Source of the DNA: Caballeronia novacaledonica
GTDB lineage: Bacteria > Pseudomonadota > Gammaproteobacteria > Burkholderiales > Burkholderiaceae
Length of the DNA stretch: 64,000 nt
Direction: 5' to 3'
Assembly: GCF_900258035.1 (NCBI RefSeq)
Contig: NZ_OGTP01000003.1
Coordinates: 310,001-374,000 of the forward strand
A model generated the notes under the pieces. The model searched no databases and was not told the DNA's origin. It saw only the letters and a program-made list of their open reading frames with translations. The translations under genes and the position numbers were made by a program. Positions 46,256-53,613 of this stretch are shown piece by piece (the stretch's first letter is position 1; each line of letters begins with the position of its first letter).

Positions 46256-46843
46256 ATGTCAGTCGAACGTATCCAGCAGCAATTCCGCGACAGCGCGGCA
46301 CTCAAACTCGAAGCACTCGACGCGCTGGCGGTTCCGATCGCGGCCGCCGTCGATACGCTCTTCGGCGCACTCGCCAACGGCAACAAGATTCTCGTCTGCG
46401 GCAACGGCGGTTCCGCTGCCGATGCGCAACGTTTCGCCGCGCAACTGATCGGCCGTTTCGAGCGCGAGCGGCCAGGCTTGCCGGCCATCGCGCTGACGAC
46501 GGATACATCGATTCTCACGGCCATCGGCAACGACTATGCGTTCGAGCAGATCTTCTCGAATCAGGTCCGCGCGCTCGGTCAGTCGGGCGACGTGCTGCTC
46601 GCGATCAGCACGTCGGGCAACTCGGTCAACGTGCTCGCGGCGATTCAGGAAGCGCACGAGCGCGAGATGATCGTGATCGCGCTATCGGGCAAGGGCGGCG
46701 GCGCGATGTCCGACGTACTTGCCGAAACCGATATTCACATCTGCGTGCCGTCGGATCGAACGGCGCGCGTTCAGGAAGTCCATCTGCTGACCATTCACTG
46801 TCTGTGCGACGGCATCGATTCGATGCTGCTCGGAGACGATTGA
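46256..46843 (+). CDS. diaA: SIS-domain protein, DiaA/GmhA family
   Basis: The 195-residue sugar isomerase-fold protein starts [17 protein letters not shown]. It has the SIS phosphate-binding motifs [11 protein letters not shown] and [11 protein letters not shown]. The N-terminus and its place between yraN and a BON lipoprotein match DiaA, which binds DnaA and promotes timely replication in E. coli. GmhA (phosphoheptose isomerase) is closely related and cannot be fully excluded. Confidence 0.87.
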   Translation: MSVERIQQQFRDSAALKLEALDALAVPIAAAVDTLFGALANGNKILVCGNGGSAADAQRFAAQLIGRFERERPGLPAIALTTDTSILTAIGNDYAFEQIFSNQVRALGQSGDVLLAISTSGNSVNVLAAIQEAHEREMIVIALSGKGGGAMSDVLAETDIHICVPSDRTARVQEVHLLTIHCLCDGIDSMLLGDD

Positions 46844-46867
46844 AACTGAAAAGGGGGAACGGAGTTG

Positions 46868-47674
46868 ATGAACAAGACACGCGTCAAGGCGACGCTGGCC
46901 CAAGCCACGCTCGTGGTGAGCATGTTGTCGGGAGTTGCGTTGACGTTGCAGGGCTGCGCGCTTGCGGTTGTCGGCGCGGCTGCTGGCGGCACGCTGATCG
47001 CCACGGATCGCCGCACGCTCGGCGCGCAGACCGAAGACCGCGAGATTCAGGTGAAGGCGCTTTCGCGGATCAACGAGAACCTGCCCGATACGGCGCATGT
47101 CAACGTGACCGTGTTCAATCGGCGCGTGCTGCTGACCGGCGAGGTGCCTGACGAAGCGTCGAAGCAGAAGGCCGAGGCCGTCGTGCGCGACATCAACAAC
47201 GTGGGCAGCATCGTCAACGAACTGTCGATTCAGGGCGCGAGCTCGATCTCGTCGCGCGCGAACGACTCCTATCTCGAGACGCGCGTGAAGACCGCGATGG
47301 TTGGCGAGAAGGACTTGCGCGCGAACTACTACAAGGTGGTGTGCGAGCGTAGCGTCGTCTATCTGATGGGGCTCGTCACGACGGACGAAGGCGCGCATGG
47401 CGCGGATGTCGCCGCGCGCGCGCCGGGCGTGGAGCAGGTCGTGAAGGTGTTCCAGTACATCAAGCCTGAAGAGGCGCAAGCGCTGGAAGCGGCGGCCGCA
47501 TCCGATGCGAGCGCGGTCTCCGCGGCGAACCCGCCTGCGGCTGCCGACGCGACGGTCGGCACGGTGCCTGATTCGGGCGTGACGTCGCGTCCGCTCGATA
47601 TGCAGTCGCCCGCGCCCGTGAAGAACTCGGATGTGCATCCGGGCAATCCTAGTCCGGCTCCAGCGGTGAAATGA
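46868..47674 (+). CDS. dolP: BON-domain outer-membrane lipoprotein (DolP/YraP-like)
   Basis: The 268-residue precursor has a signal peptide ending in the lipobox LQGC. Two BON domains follow: one at about 55-115 (NVTVFNRRVLLTGEVPDEASKQKAEAVVRDINNV), one at about 130-205 (KVVCERSVVYLMGLVTTDEG). A long Ala/Pro-rich tail of about 60 residues is not found in E. coli DolP. DolP supports outer-membrane integrity. ATG 46868 follows a GGAG; its stop overlaps the cytochrome start (ATGA). Confidence 0.88.
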   Translation: MNKTRVKATLAQATLVVSMLSGVALTLQGCALAVVGAAAGGTLIATDRRTLGAQTEDREIQVKALSRINENLPDTAHVNVTVFNRRVLLTGEVPDEASKQKAEAVVRDINNVGSIVNELSIQGASSISSRANDSYLETRVKTAMVGEKDLRANYYKVVCERSVVYLMGLVTTDEGAHGADVAARAPGVEQVVKVFQYIKPEEAQALEAAAASDASAVSAANPPAAADATVGTVPDSGVTSRPLDMQSPAPVKNSDVHPGNPSPAPAVK

Positions 47675-48015
47675 GTATGGCGCGCTCGATGTTCGGCGCG
47701 GTGTTGATCGCCGCGTCTTTCGGTGTGTCTGCCGCGGAGCAGCCCGTCGCGTCCGCCGATGCGATGGTGATCGCGCGAAGCAATGCGTGCATGGGCTGTC
47801 ACGCGATCGATCGCAAGCTCGTGGGACCGTCGTTTCAGCAGGTCGCGGAGAAGTACAAGGGCGATCCGCAGGCGGGCGCGAAGCTCGCAAAGAAAGTGAA
47901 GAACGGCGGCGCGGGCGTATGGGGCTCCATTCCGATGCCGTCGCATCCCCGGATGAACGACGCGGATATCAGGACGGTCGTCGCGTGGGTATTGACGGGG
48001 GCGCCGCAGAAGTAA
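47671..48015 (+). CDS. Class I c-type cytochrome (c551/c552-like)
   Basis: Small periplasmic electron carrier. The 114-residue precursor has a signal peptide ending near VSAAEQ. The haem site is CMGCH, and the axial methionine is probably the one in SIPMPSHPRM (M-P-S-H motif as in Pseudomonas c551). Mature length about 93 residues. Translationally coupled to dolP by a four-base overlap. Confidence 0.9.
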   Translation: MSMARSMFGAVLIAASFGVSAAEQPVASADAMVIARSNACMGCHAIDRKLVGPSFQQVAEKYKGDPQAGAKLAKKVKNGGAGVWGSIPMPSHPRMNDADIRTVVAWVLTGAPQK

Positions 48016-48082
48016 GTGCTGCGTCGAATCGTCCGAAGGCTTGCCTGCGGGCGATTTGCCTGTGATACAATTTTTGTTCGTT

Positions 48083-48158
<76 letters not shown>

Positions 48159-48172
48159 CGAATTCGCTTTAG

Positions 48173-48211
48173 AAACAACGCACTACATCTTGCGATGTAG
48201 TGCGTTGTTTT
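48173..48211 (+). terminator. Element-borne terminator behind the tRNA
   Basis: Perfect 17-bp stem (48173-48189 with 48194-48210), loop TTGC, then a short T-rich tail. It lies 14 bases after the CCA end and belongs to the element, replacing the displaced chromosomal terminator at 63887-63916. Confidence 0.85.
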
Positions 48212-48411
48212 GCTTTCTGAAGCGGTTTTTTGCACACTAGGTGTGGCAGATTTGTGGCGATGACGTGTTGCACGATCAGTCGGGCTACATGTGTAAAAAA
48301 AGTCCGCTTAAATTACCGGGACCGGTGTTGGCATAGACGAGAAGCTTGCATGCATTCGCAAACCACCGCCGTCATGTGCAAAGTCGTGCATGGCGCCACA
48401 AGGTCTAAGCC

Positions 48412-48729
48412 ATGCAAGCGCTTCTCACCGTCGATCAACTATCCGTCTACCTGCATAAGTCTGTCGCGAGCATTCGGAGTGACGCCTCGCGCAACCCTCA
48501 AGCGCTTCCTCCCATATGCCGACTACCCGGCACCAAGCGCTTACTCTGGCGCATAGAAGACGTCGAGCAGTGGCTGCTTGAGCACGTTGCATCCGAGGGT
48601 ACGGTCGCTAGTCACGCGGCAGTAGGTTCTTTGAGGCGACGCGGCCGCCCCACCAAAGCTGAGCAGATCGCCAGGCAGCGCAGCGGCAAACCCGTTGAGA
48701 ATGTTCGCGTAGGTGCGGCCAAGCTTTGA
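48412..48729 (+). CDS. AlpA/excisionase-like DNA-binding protein
   Basis: The 105-residue protein starts MQALLTVDQLSVYLHKSVASIRSDASRNPQALP. LTVDQLSVYL and the recognition-helix-like SIRSD, followed by WRIEDVEQWL, form the MerR-like winged helix-turn-helix of AlpA and phage excisionases. The C-terminal part is basic (RRRGRPTKAEQIARQR, an AT-hook-like GRP). It may act as the recombination directionality factor or as regulator of repA, with which it overlaps by four bases. AlpA next to RepA is also seen in Tn4371-type elements (recalled, not checked). Confidence 0.72.
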   Translation: MQALLTVDQLSVYLHKSVASIRSDASRNPQALPPICRLPGTKRLLWRIEDVEQWLLEHVASEGTVASHAAVGSLRRRGRPTKAEQIARQRSGKPVENVRVGAAKL

Positions 48730-49631
48730 AACCGTACTCCAGCAACAGTCGGGCAATTAAGGCCGAACCACTCGTCGAAGCAAATCGAGTCACGGCGGAT
48801 TTTTTTCCTGCGTACCTCCATGACTACGCTTTCAAGTGTGACGCCGCAAGCATGGAATTGCCGATCTTCTCGCTGTCGACAAAGCCGGACCGATCAATCT
48901 CGAAATGGGAGAGTCAAGATGGGATGAGACGGATTGCGGTCAGGCCGAGCATGCTTGGGCGCGCCACTCTCCATGACAAGGACGTACTCATCTTCATCGC
49001 TTCCCAGCTCGTCGCGGGTCTAGACCGCGGTCTACCGGACACGAATACCAGAACGGTCCGATTCAGGGCATATGACTATCTAGTTGCGACTGGACGTGGG
49101 GTGAGCGGTGCAGAGTACAACGGACTTAGATCATCGCTCGAAAGACTCCATGGGACTACGCTAACGACCAACGTCCGTACCGGCGGGATTCGGATCGACG
49201 ATGGGATCAATCTTGTTAATTGCTGGAGGATGGTGACGAACGAAGAAGCCTCCTCGAAATCGGGTTTTGTGGAGGTGGAGCTGTCTTCGTGGCTCTATCG
49301 CGCCTTATGCGCATTCGAGGTTTTCACGCTAAACAAAGCGTATTTTCGATTGAGGAAGCCGCTGGAGCGGCGATTATACGAACTGGCGCGCAAGCATTGC
49401 GGGCATCAGGCACTAGCGAGGATAGGACTGGAGCTGCTTCGTCAGAAGGCAGGCAGCAAGGCGACGCTGAAAGAGTTTCGCCGAATGGTGCGTGCCATCG
49501 CAAGCGCGGACAACCTTCCCGACTACAAAATTCTCCTAGGCGAGAAAGACATTGTCACTTTCTACACGAGGAATACGGCGAGGCTCGTACAGAGTCTGCC
49601 CGGACCTTCGAAGCTGTCAGCCATTGCCTAG
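48726..49631 (+). CDS. repA: Plasmid-type replication initiator RepA (RPA family)
   Basis: The 301-residue protein has the family N-terminal block ADFFPAY, then MELPIFSLSTKPD, followed by winged-helix regions (VRFRAYDYLVATGRGVSGAEYNGLRSSLERL, and RLRKPLERRLYELARKHCG). These are typical of replication initiator protein A (PF10134). The start is TTG at 48726, overlapping the alpA-like stop; internal ATG 48852 would remove conserved residues. Origin-like repeats lie directly downstream. It implies replication after excision or in the recipient. Confidence 0.85.
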   Translation: MKPYSSNSRAIKAEPLVEANRVTADFFPAYLHDYAFKCDAASMELPIFSLSTKPDRSISKWESQDGMRRIAVRPSMLGRATLHDKDVLIFIASQLVAGLDRGLPDTNTRTVRFRAYDYLVATGRGVSGAEYNGLRSSLERLHGTTLTTNVRTGGIRIDDGINLVNCWRMVTNEEASSKSGFVEVELSSWLYRALCAFEVFTLNKAYFRLRKPLERRLYELARKHCGHQALARIGLELLRQKAGSKATLKEFRRMVRAIASADNLPDYKILLGEKDIVTFYTRNTARLVQSLPGPSKLSAIA

Positions 49632-49639
49632 CCGTCTTA

Positions 49640-49879
49640 ACGTGTTTTCACCCACCGCCCTCGAATGGCCAAAGCTCGGACACGTGGTTTCACCCACCAA
49701 AACCTGTGGATAGGTACGTGTTTTCGCCCACCGGCCCTACGTGGTATCAACCACCGACAGTTACCGCGACGCCAGAAAGGACGGGGTTTTCACGATAGTG
49801 GCGTGACGCGTAACGCGCGCGCGCGGTTTGTTAACTATTAAAACCTTTAACGCGCTTTATCTTGTCAATCGGTGGATAA
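49640..49879. other. Putative replication origin: four 17-bp repeats, DnaA-box-like sites, AT-rich tract
   Basis: Four copies of ACGTGNTTTCNCCCACC-like sequence start at 49640, 49682, 49716 and 49739 (the last is diverged: ACGTGGTATCAACCACC). TGTGGATAG (49705-49713) and GGTGGATAA (49871-49879) each differ by one base from the DnaA box TGTGGATAA. An AT-rich stretch (49827-49863) lies between. Direct repeats, DnaA boxes and an AT tract behind repA fit an iteron-type origin, though the spacing of the repeats (42, 34 and 23) is irregular. Confidence 0.6.
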
Positions 49880-49905
49880 CTGGCACCTGGATGCACCGCT
49901 GATGC

Positions 49906-50796
49906 TTAGGCGATGCGCAGCAACTCCGCACGTGCTTCAGACGAGCAAAGAGATTCTGGATCGCGTGCATATTCGGCGAAGTCTTCAGCGCCGACGGACT
50001 TCCTATATTCCAGGTCGTTGCGTAGTCTGCGTACCTCTGCAGTGAAAAGCTCGTTCGATATGCTTTCGTAGACATCGATCGTGGCGCGGTGTGAATTAAA
50101 TGTTCTCAGCTGCGTCGCGATCGCTTGATCGTTGAGGCACATTCGGACGCACCGGTACGCGCCCACCCCGTCGACTTTGCAAAGTCTACTGATCGCGTCG
50201 TGAATGCGATACAACGCGATTGCTTCAGACAGGCAATCGATTGTCAACTCGTCGCCAAATTCTCTGTACGCAAGAATTGAGCACTCGAAGTTGTAAAGCG
50301 ACTCTTCAAACGAAAGGCTGGCGTCAGCTAGTACTTCAAGATCATCCGGATCAAACGTTGAGACATCGACGGGGCGTTTCGGGTCTGGAAACTCGTACGC
50401 ATGGCCTACTACGCGACATACCGACCAGAGGGTGTCAATCTCGCCCCACAACGCCTCAAAAATACGTTCTGGGCCGTCAAAGAAGATCCGTCGAGCGTCG
50501 GGAAACAAACGCTGGAGGTTCGACAGCGACCGCTCAGAAAGTGGTTGGGCTCCGCTCACAATCCGATACCACTTTTTAGAGTCTTGAGTTTCCGCAACCT
50601 GCGTCGCCATATCGGATGCAAATTCCGCAGCTGTCGTTCGCGACCAACCTTCAGTCGACAAATCGAACCATTTCGCGAATTGATTCGCGTTGACCGCCCC
50701 GACTCGGGCCATCAAGTCGTGCATCAGCACTATTGTTCGAATGCGCCGTCGTTTCAATAGCTCTGCTGGAGACGTGTTTCCTTTGCCTATATCCAT
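49906..50796 (-). CDS. Unrecognised 296-residue protein
   Basis: Starts MDIGKGNTSPAELLKRRRIRTI. A predicted mostly helical protein with an acidic middle (about 140-190). The N-terminal third mentions FAKWFDLSTEGWSRTTAAEFA and SERSLSNLQRLFPDARRIFFDG, which could be a repressor-like HTH region, but no domain is assigned. It is convergent with the repA origin region and divergent from traK. No clear SD site. Function unknown; its place between origin and oriT suggests control of copy number or transfer. Confidence 0.7.
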   Translation of the reverse strand: MDIGKGNTSPAELLKRRRIRTIVLMHDLMARVGAVNANQFAKWFDLSTEGWSRTTAAEFASDMATQVAETQDSKKWYRIVSGAQPLSERSLSNLQRLFPDARRIFFDGPERIFEALWGEIDTLWSVCRVVGHAYEFPDPKRPVDVSTFDPDDLEVLADASLSFEESLYNFECSILAYREFGDELTIDCLSEAIALYRIHDAISRLCKVDGVGAYRCVRMCLNDQAIATQLRTFNSHRATIDVYESISNELFTAEVRRLRNDLEYRKSVGAEDFAEYARDPESLCSSEARAELLRIA

Positions 50797-50906
50797 TGAT
50801 TGATCGTAACGTGTCGAAAATTGTTCGTATTTTTACCGTGAATTGTGCGCTTTGCAAAGTCAAAATTGAAACTCCAAAACCTGATGGGAAAACAAAAGTG
50901 GATGAA

Positions 50907-51137
50907 ATGAGTCTGTCGCAGAGAATCGCCGCCATGGTTTTAGCCGAACCTGGCCGCTCACCGGGCGCAGCCAATCGCGCAACATTTCTTTCTGTGCGGA
51001 ACGAGGTACAAGTCGCACTTAGCCAAGGCTGGTCAATCTTGGCCATATATAAGTCGCTGAAGGCCGATGGTGTGATTTCGTTTGGTTATCAAGCCTTTCG
51101 TCGATACGTGAACGAGTTGGTTCTGCGAAAAACGTGA
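50907..51137 (+). CDS. traK: TraK-like oriT-binding protein
   Basis: The 76-residue frame from ATG 50907 (MSLSQRIAAMVLAEPGRS) contains NRATFLSVRNEVQVALSQGW, then SILAIYKSLKADG, then FGYQAFRRYVNELV. This resembles the core of IncP TraK (FLxxRxDVxxALxxGx...IWxxLxxxGxxxxxYxTFxxxV). In RP4, TraK wraps the oriT region to aid relaxosome formation. It lies beside oriT as in RP4, but is read towards oriT instead of away. A GTG at 50898 is an alternative start. Confidence 0.72.
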   Translation: MSLSQRIAAMVLAEPGRSPGAANRATFLSVRNEVQVALSQGWSILAIYKSLKADGVISFGYQAFRRYVNELVLRKT

Positions 51138-51305
51138 TCAACGATCAAGACAAATTTGCGGAATTGTCGAACAACCACTGTGCAAGAGTCGTTCAATCGC
51201 GAAGAAAGCGCTCAATTTGCGAGCAACGCTGCAATCATCATGGCGTTGATCGGTTTTATCTTGATTCTTTCCGCAACTGTCGCCGAAACGTACCGCAAAT
51301 TTTCG

Positions 51306-51400
51306 GGGCAAGATAGGTGAAGTAGGCCCACCCGCGAGCGGGCGGACCTTCTTCACTCTTCCTTATTCGCGCTTCGCGCTCAACGGAAATCTTGCTGACG
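51306..51400 (-). other. oriT: Origin of transfer (oriT), IncP-1 RP4/RK2 type
   Basis: The minus strand reads CTTCACCTATCTTGCCCC, against CTTCACCTATCCTGCCCG at the RP4 nic region. Nicking is expected between 51310 and 51309 on the minus strand. Next to it is the RP4-type 19-bp imperfect inverted repeat: arms 51318-51336 and 51339-51357, 16 of 19 positions paired, with the central ACCCGCGAGCGGG. Further similarity runs through CTTATTCGC and CTCAACGG to about 51400. The order traK-oriT-traJ is as in RP4. Comparison is from memory; an alignment would settle identity. Confidence 0.88.
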
Positions 51401-51470
51401 AGAGCCGACAATTTGTGGCAACGGCGGCCCTTGCCGACGCGCACATACTGAATGAACGCCAGGATGAGAA

Positions 51471-51830
51471 ATGAAGGCCACCAGAAAAGGTTCCACGCCA
51501 ATCAAAGTTTGGTGCTTGCCGGAGGAAAAGGCGAGCATTGAGGAGAATGCCCGTAAGGCAGGAATGAGTGTTTCGATGTACCTGCGCAATGTCGGGATGG
51601 GTTATTGCATCAAGGGAGTCATTGATGCGGAACTAGTATTGAAACTCGCCAAGATTAATGGAGATCAAGGGCGGCTTGGCGGTTTACTGAAGCTGTGGCT
51701 GACGAATAGTGAAAAACTGAGCACGCAGGATCCTCAGCAAATGCGCAGAGTTATTCATGGCGTCCTCGAAAGAATTGTTACGATGCAAATAGCAATGCTG
51801 GACCTCGTTAAAAAACCGATTAACCGGTAG
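51471..51830 (+). CDS. traJ: TraJ-like relaxosome protein
   Basis: The 119-residue protein starts MKATRKGSTPIKVWCLPEEKASIEEN and continues SMYLRNVGMGYCIKGVID and KINGDQGRLGGLLKLWLT. This is the conserved IncP TraJ pattern (RKGSxPIKVxCLPxE, LARINGDLGRLGGLLKLWL). It has a ribbon-helix-helix-type fold. TraJ binds the inverted repeat beside nic and recruits TraI relaxase. SD AGGATGAG lies just before ATG 51471. In RP4 traI follows traJ; here it is absent and 325 bases of non-coding DNA follow. Confidence 0.88.
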   Translation: MKATRKGSTPIKVWCLPEEKASIEENARKAGMSVSMYLRNVGMGYCIKGVIDAELVLKLAKINGDQGRLGGLLKLWLTNSEKLSTQDPQQMRRVIHGVLERIVTMQIAMLDLVKKPINR

Positions 51831-52000
51831 CGTTTCGGCTCTTCGTCACGCATTGCCAATGGTTGGCGAACGTTCCCGCCGCACCGAATCAAGGCGGGTA
51901 GCGCCTGTCAACTCGCTCCGGAAAAGTTGAGTTCGTTCGAGGAAGGCAAAAACACGGTGCATTCGAGGTCACTCACGATGTGTTTCGACGCTGATCGAAA

Positions 52001-52013
52001 TTTAGCTGCTAAA
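52001..52013. promoter_or_regulatory. KorB-operator-like site, near consensus
   Basis: TTTAGCTGCTAAA. The IncP-1 KorB operator is TTTAGCSGCTAAA (S = G or C); only the central base differs. The dyad extends to a 17-base palindrome, AATTTAGCTGCTAAATT (51999-52015). Confidence 0.65.
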
Positions 52014-52110
52014 TTTTCCGACCGGCTTTTGATCTCTCGCCGCGGGCGATCGTTCAGTGTTTCGAACTCACCGCTGCCGTCATCGAGACGACGTTGACGG
52101 GCTGGGCAAA

Positions 52111-52123
52111 TTTAGCGGCTAAA
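52111..52123. promoter_or_regulatory. KorB operator (exact IncP-1 consensus)
   Basis: TTTAGCGGCTAAA is an exact match to the KorB operator consensus. A TTGACG box lies at 52094-52099; 17 bases on, the expected -10 position (52117-52122) falls within the operator. It lies 33 bases before the next gene, so KorB binding would be expected to repress it. KorB comes from IncP-1 plasmids; no korB gene is visible on the element. Confidence 0.72.
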
Positions 52124-52155
52124 CTTCAATTCTCACTTTCGGATTTCCGTCAAGA

Positions 52156-52662
52156 ATGAAAGACGACCAGCTAGAGGGACTGCCTGTTGATACAGACGAA
52201 TGGATTCGCCTCTTGCAAACCGATGATGGCCGCGCGGCACGGGAACATCTAGCGGCAGGACGAGCGATCTACTATCGCGAGACGGACACGCCCGCTGGGG
52301 TTTGTGTAAAGAAGTATTCGGACGGACATCGGGAGTGGATCACCATCGATCGGACGACTGGGCGTGAATCGGTCATCTGTACGCTGAACGAAGATGATCC
52401 GACGTGCTCCACCGCCGACTTCCTGGCGCGACAAGGTGACGATGTCAATTTCGACTTCGATCCGGCGTGGGTGCATCTCGACGTCTTGGGAGAGGAAGGC
52501 CGAATCGTAGACTTGGTTGATGAAGCGTCTCTTAGTCTGCGACTCGCGGAGATTGTCGCGTCCACCCAGAAGGCCAATGACGCGCTCGACGACGCTCTGT
52601 CGTTCATCGCCGCGTCGAATCTGCGTATCGACAATATGGAAGATGAGCCCGACAAGAGCTGA
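52156..52662 (+). CDS. Unrecognised acidic 168-residue protein under a KorB-operator-like promoter
   Basis: Starts MKDDQLEGLPVDTDEWIRLLQTDDGRAAREHL. Contains AIYYRETDTPAGVCVKKYSDGHREWITID, perhaps a small beta domain, then an acidic middle and a helical C-terminus (LRLAEIVASTQKANDALDDALSF). No domain known to me. It is the first gene downstream of traJ and of the exact KorB operator, so its expression may respond to an IncP-1 plasmid in the cell. Confidence 0.65.
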   Translation: MKDDQLEGLPVDTDEWIRLLQTDDGRAAREHLAAGRAIYYRETDTPAGVCVKKYSDGHREWITIDRTTGRESVICTLNEDDPTCSTADFLARQGDDVNFDFDPAWVHLDVLGEEGRIVDLVDEASLSLRLAEIVASTQKANDALDDALSFIAASNLRIDNMEDEPDKS

Positions 52663-52680
52663 ATCGACGGCAACTGGGAC

Positions 52681-52911
52681 CGCCCCCGTACTGTCAACGT
52701 CATAGTGGAGGCATGATTACCGCGGAGCCTGACTACGACGACATTGAGGCGCGGTTGTTGCAACGATCTAGGCTCACGCCCGTTCCATAAGGCTTCGAGG
52801 CCATGTCGCGTGGCTTCAGATCGAGCCACGGCCTTCTCATCTTCTCTCGGGTGCTCAAAAAGCGAAGGCGCTTAGGGTTGTCAGCTTGATTTCGTTGACA
52901 GTACGGGGGCG
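52681..52911. repeat. 231-bp unit with perfect 19-bp terminal inverted repeats (MITE-like or IS remnant)
   Basis: CGCCCCCGTACTGTCAACG (52681-52699) and its exact reverse complement (52893-52911) bound 193 bases. Inside, a short frame MITAEPDYDDIEARLLQRS stops at about 52789, and another ends SRVLKKRRRLG, as if head and tail of a transposase gene were left after an internal deletion. No clear target-site duplication is seen at the ends. It starts 19 bases past the stop of the preceding gene. Confidence 0.55.
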
Positions 52912-53006
52912 CGTAGTTTTCACGATCCGTCCGCATGAAGGGTGGCCACTGCTTGAGCCGTTACCGAGCCGGTAAGCCATTAGACCGTGGGCGAGTGAAG
53001 TCCGAA

Positions 53007-53315
53007 ATGAACCCTGAACTAGCAGCCGAACTGGCAGAAGAGGCGCAACTGAAGGCCGCAATCCGCGAACTGCGGAAACTTAGAAAGGACAGCGAACACC
53101 TCAATCGTGCGTGGTCGGATACGTGGGCAGCTCGTCAAAAGTATGAGCGGGAGTACTCATTCATGATCAAGCAGCTCAGAGAACGTGAGGATCGCATCAT
53201 GGATGATCTCAGGCCCTACCTCATCGCGATCGAGGAGCTTGAGAAGCGTGTCCGAAAGTTGGATCGAAAAATTCGTAAACGGCGCTCCAACAATGTTCGT
53301 CCAGCAGCGTTATAG
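53007..53315 (+). CDS. Unrecognised coiled-coil protein, 102 residues
   Basis: From ATG 53007 (MNPELAAELAEEAQLKAAIRELRKL) nearly the whole chain is charged helix with heptad spacing, ending in a basic tail (RKLDRKIRKRRSNN). It is likely a coiled-coil DNA- or protein-binding factor. An in-frame ATG at 52935 would extend it, but its first 24 residues overlap no known pattern. Function unknown. Confidence 0.55.
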   Translation: MNPELAAELAEEAQLKAAIRELRKLRKDSEHLNRAWSDTWAARQKYEREYSFMIKQLREREDRIMDDLRPYLIAIEELEKRVRKLDRKIRKRRSNNVRPAAL

Positions 53316-53478
53316 GAGCTTTTGATGAGCCTTGTGCGTTTCCCTCGCATCATAGCAGCGATGCACGTAGCTCTTCCCAGCGGCAAACGGGGCAGAGCCG
53401 AGGCGGTCAGAGTGCTAGTTCAACCCGGCCACTCGATACTCTGCAGGCCAGGCGTCTTTCGATGCAAATTAACGCTCT

Positions 53479-53501
53479 CTTGCCCTCGATTCGAGGGCAA
53501 G
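53479..53501. repeat. Perfect 10-bp hairpin
   Basis: CTTGCCCTCG/CGAGGGCAAG with a 3-base loop. No T run follows on the plus strand. It lies in a non-coding stretch (53316-53613) between convergent genes and may slow or end transcription. Confidence 0.45.
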
Positions 53502-53613
53502 ATCAGCCTCAGGTAAGTCCTTTCACTGGTCGAGAGCTAGGCAATCGTTGCGCCGCAAGCAACCGCGCCTCGAAACTAGCTTAGCTATTGGCCGCCGATT
53601 TGTGGGCGACGCG

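Noticed and set aside
49640..49755. CRISPR array from the repeats behind repA
   Set aside because: Four 17-bp repeats with uneven spacing of 42, 34 and 23 bases, one diverged, and no cas genes; an origin is the better reading.
51134..51316. 60-residue frame running into oriT
   Set aside because: It overlaps the conserved oriT sequence and has no protein-like pattern.
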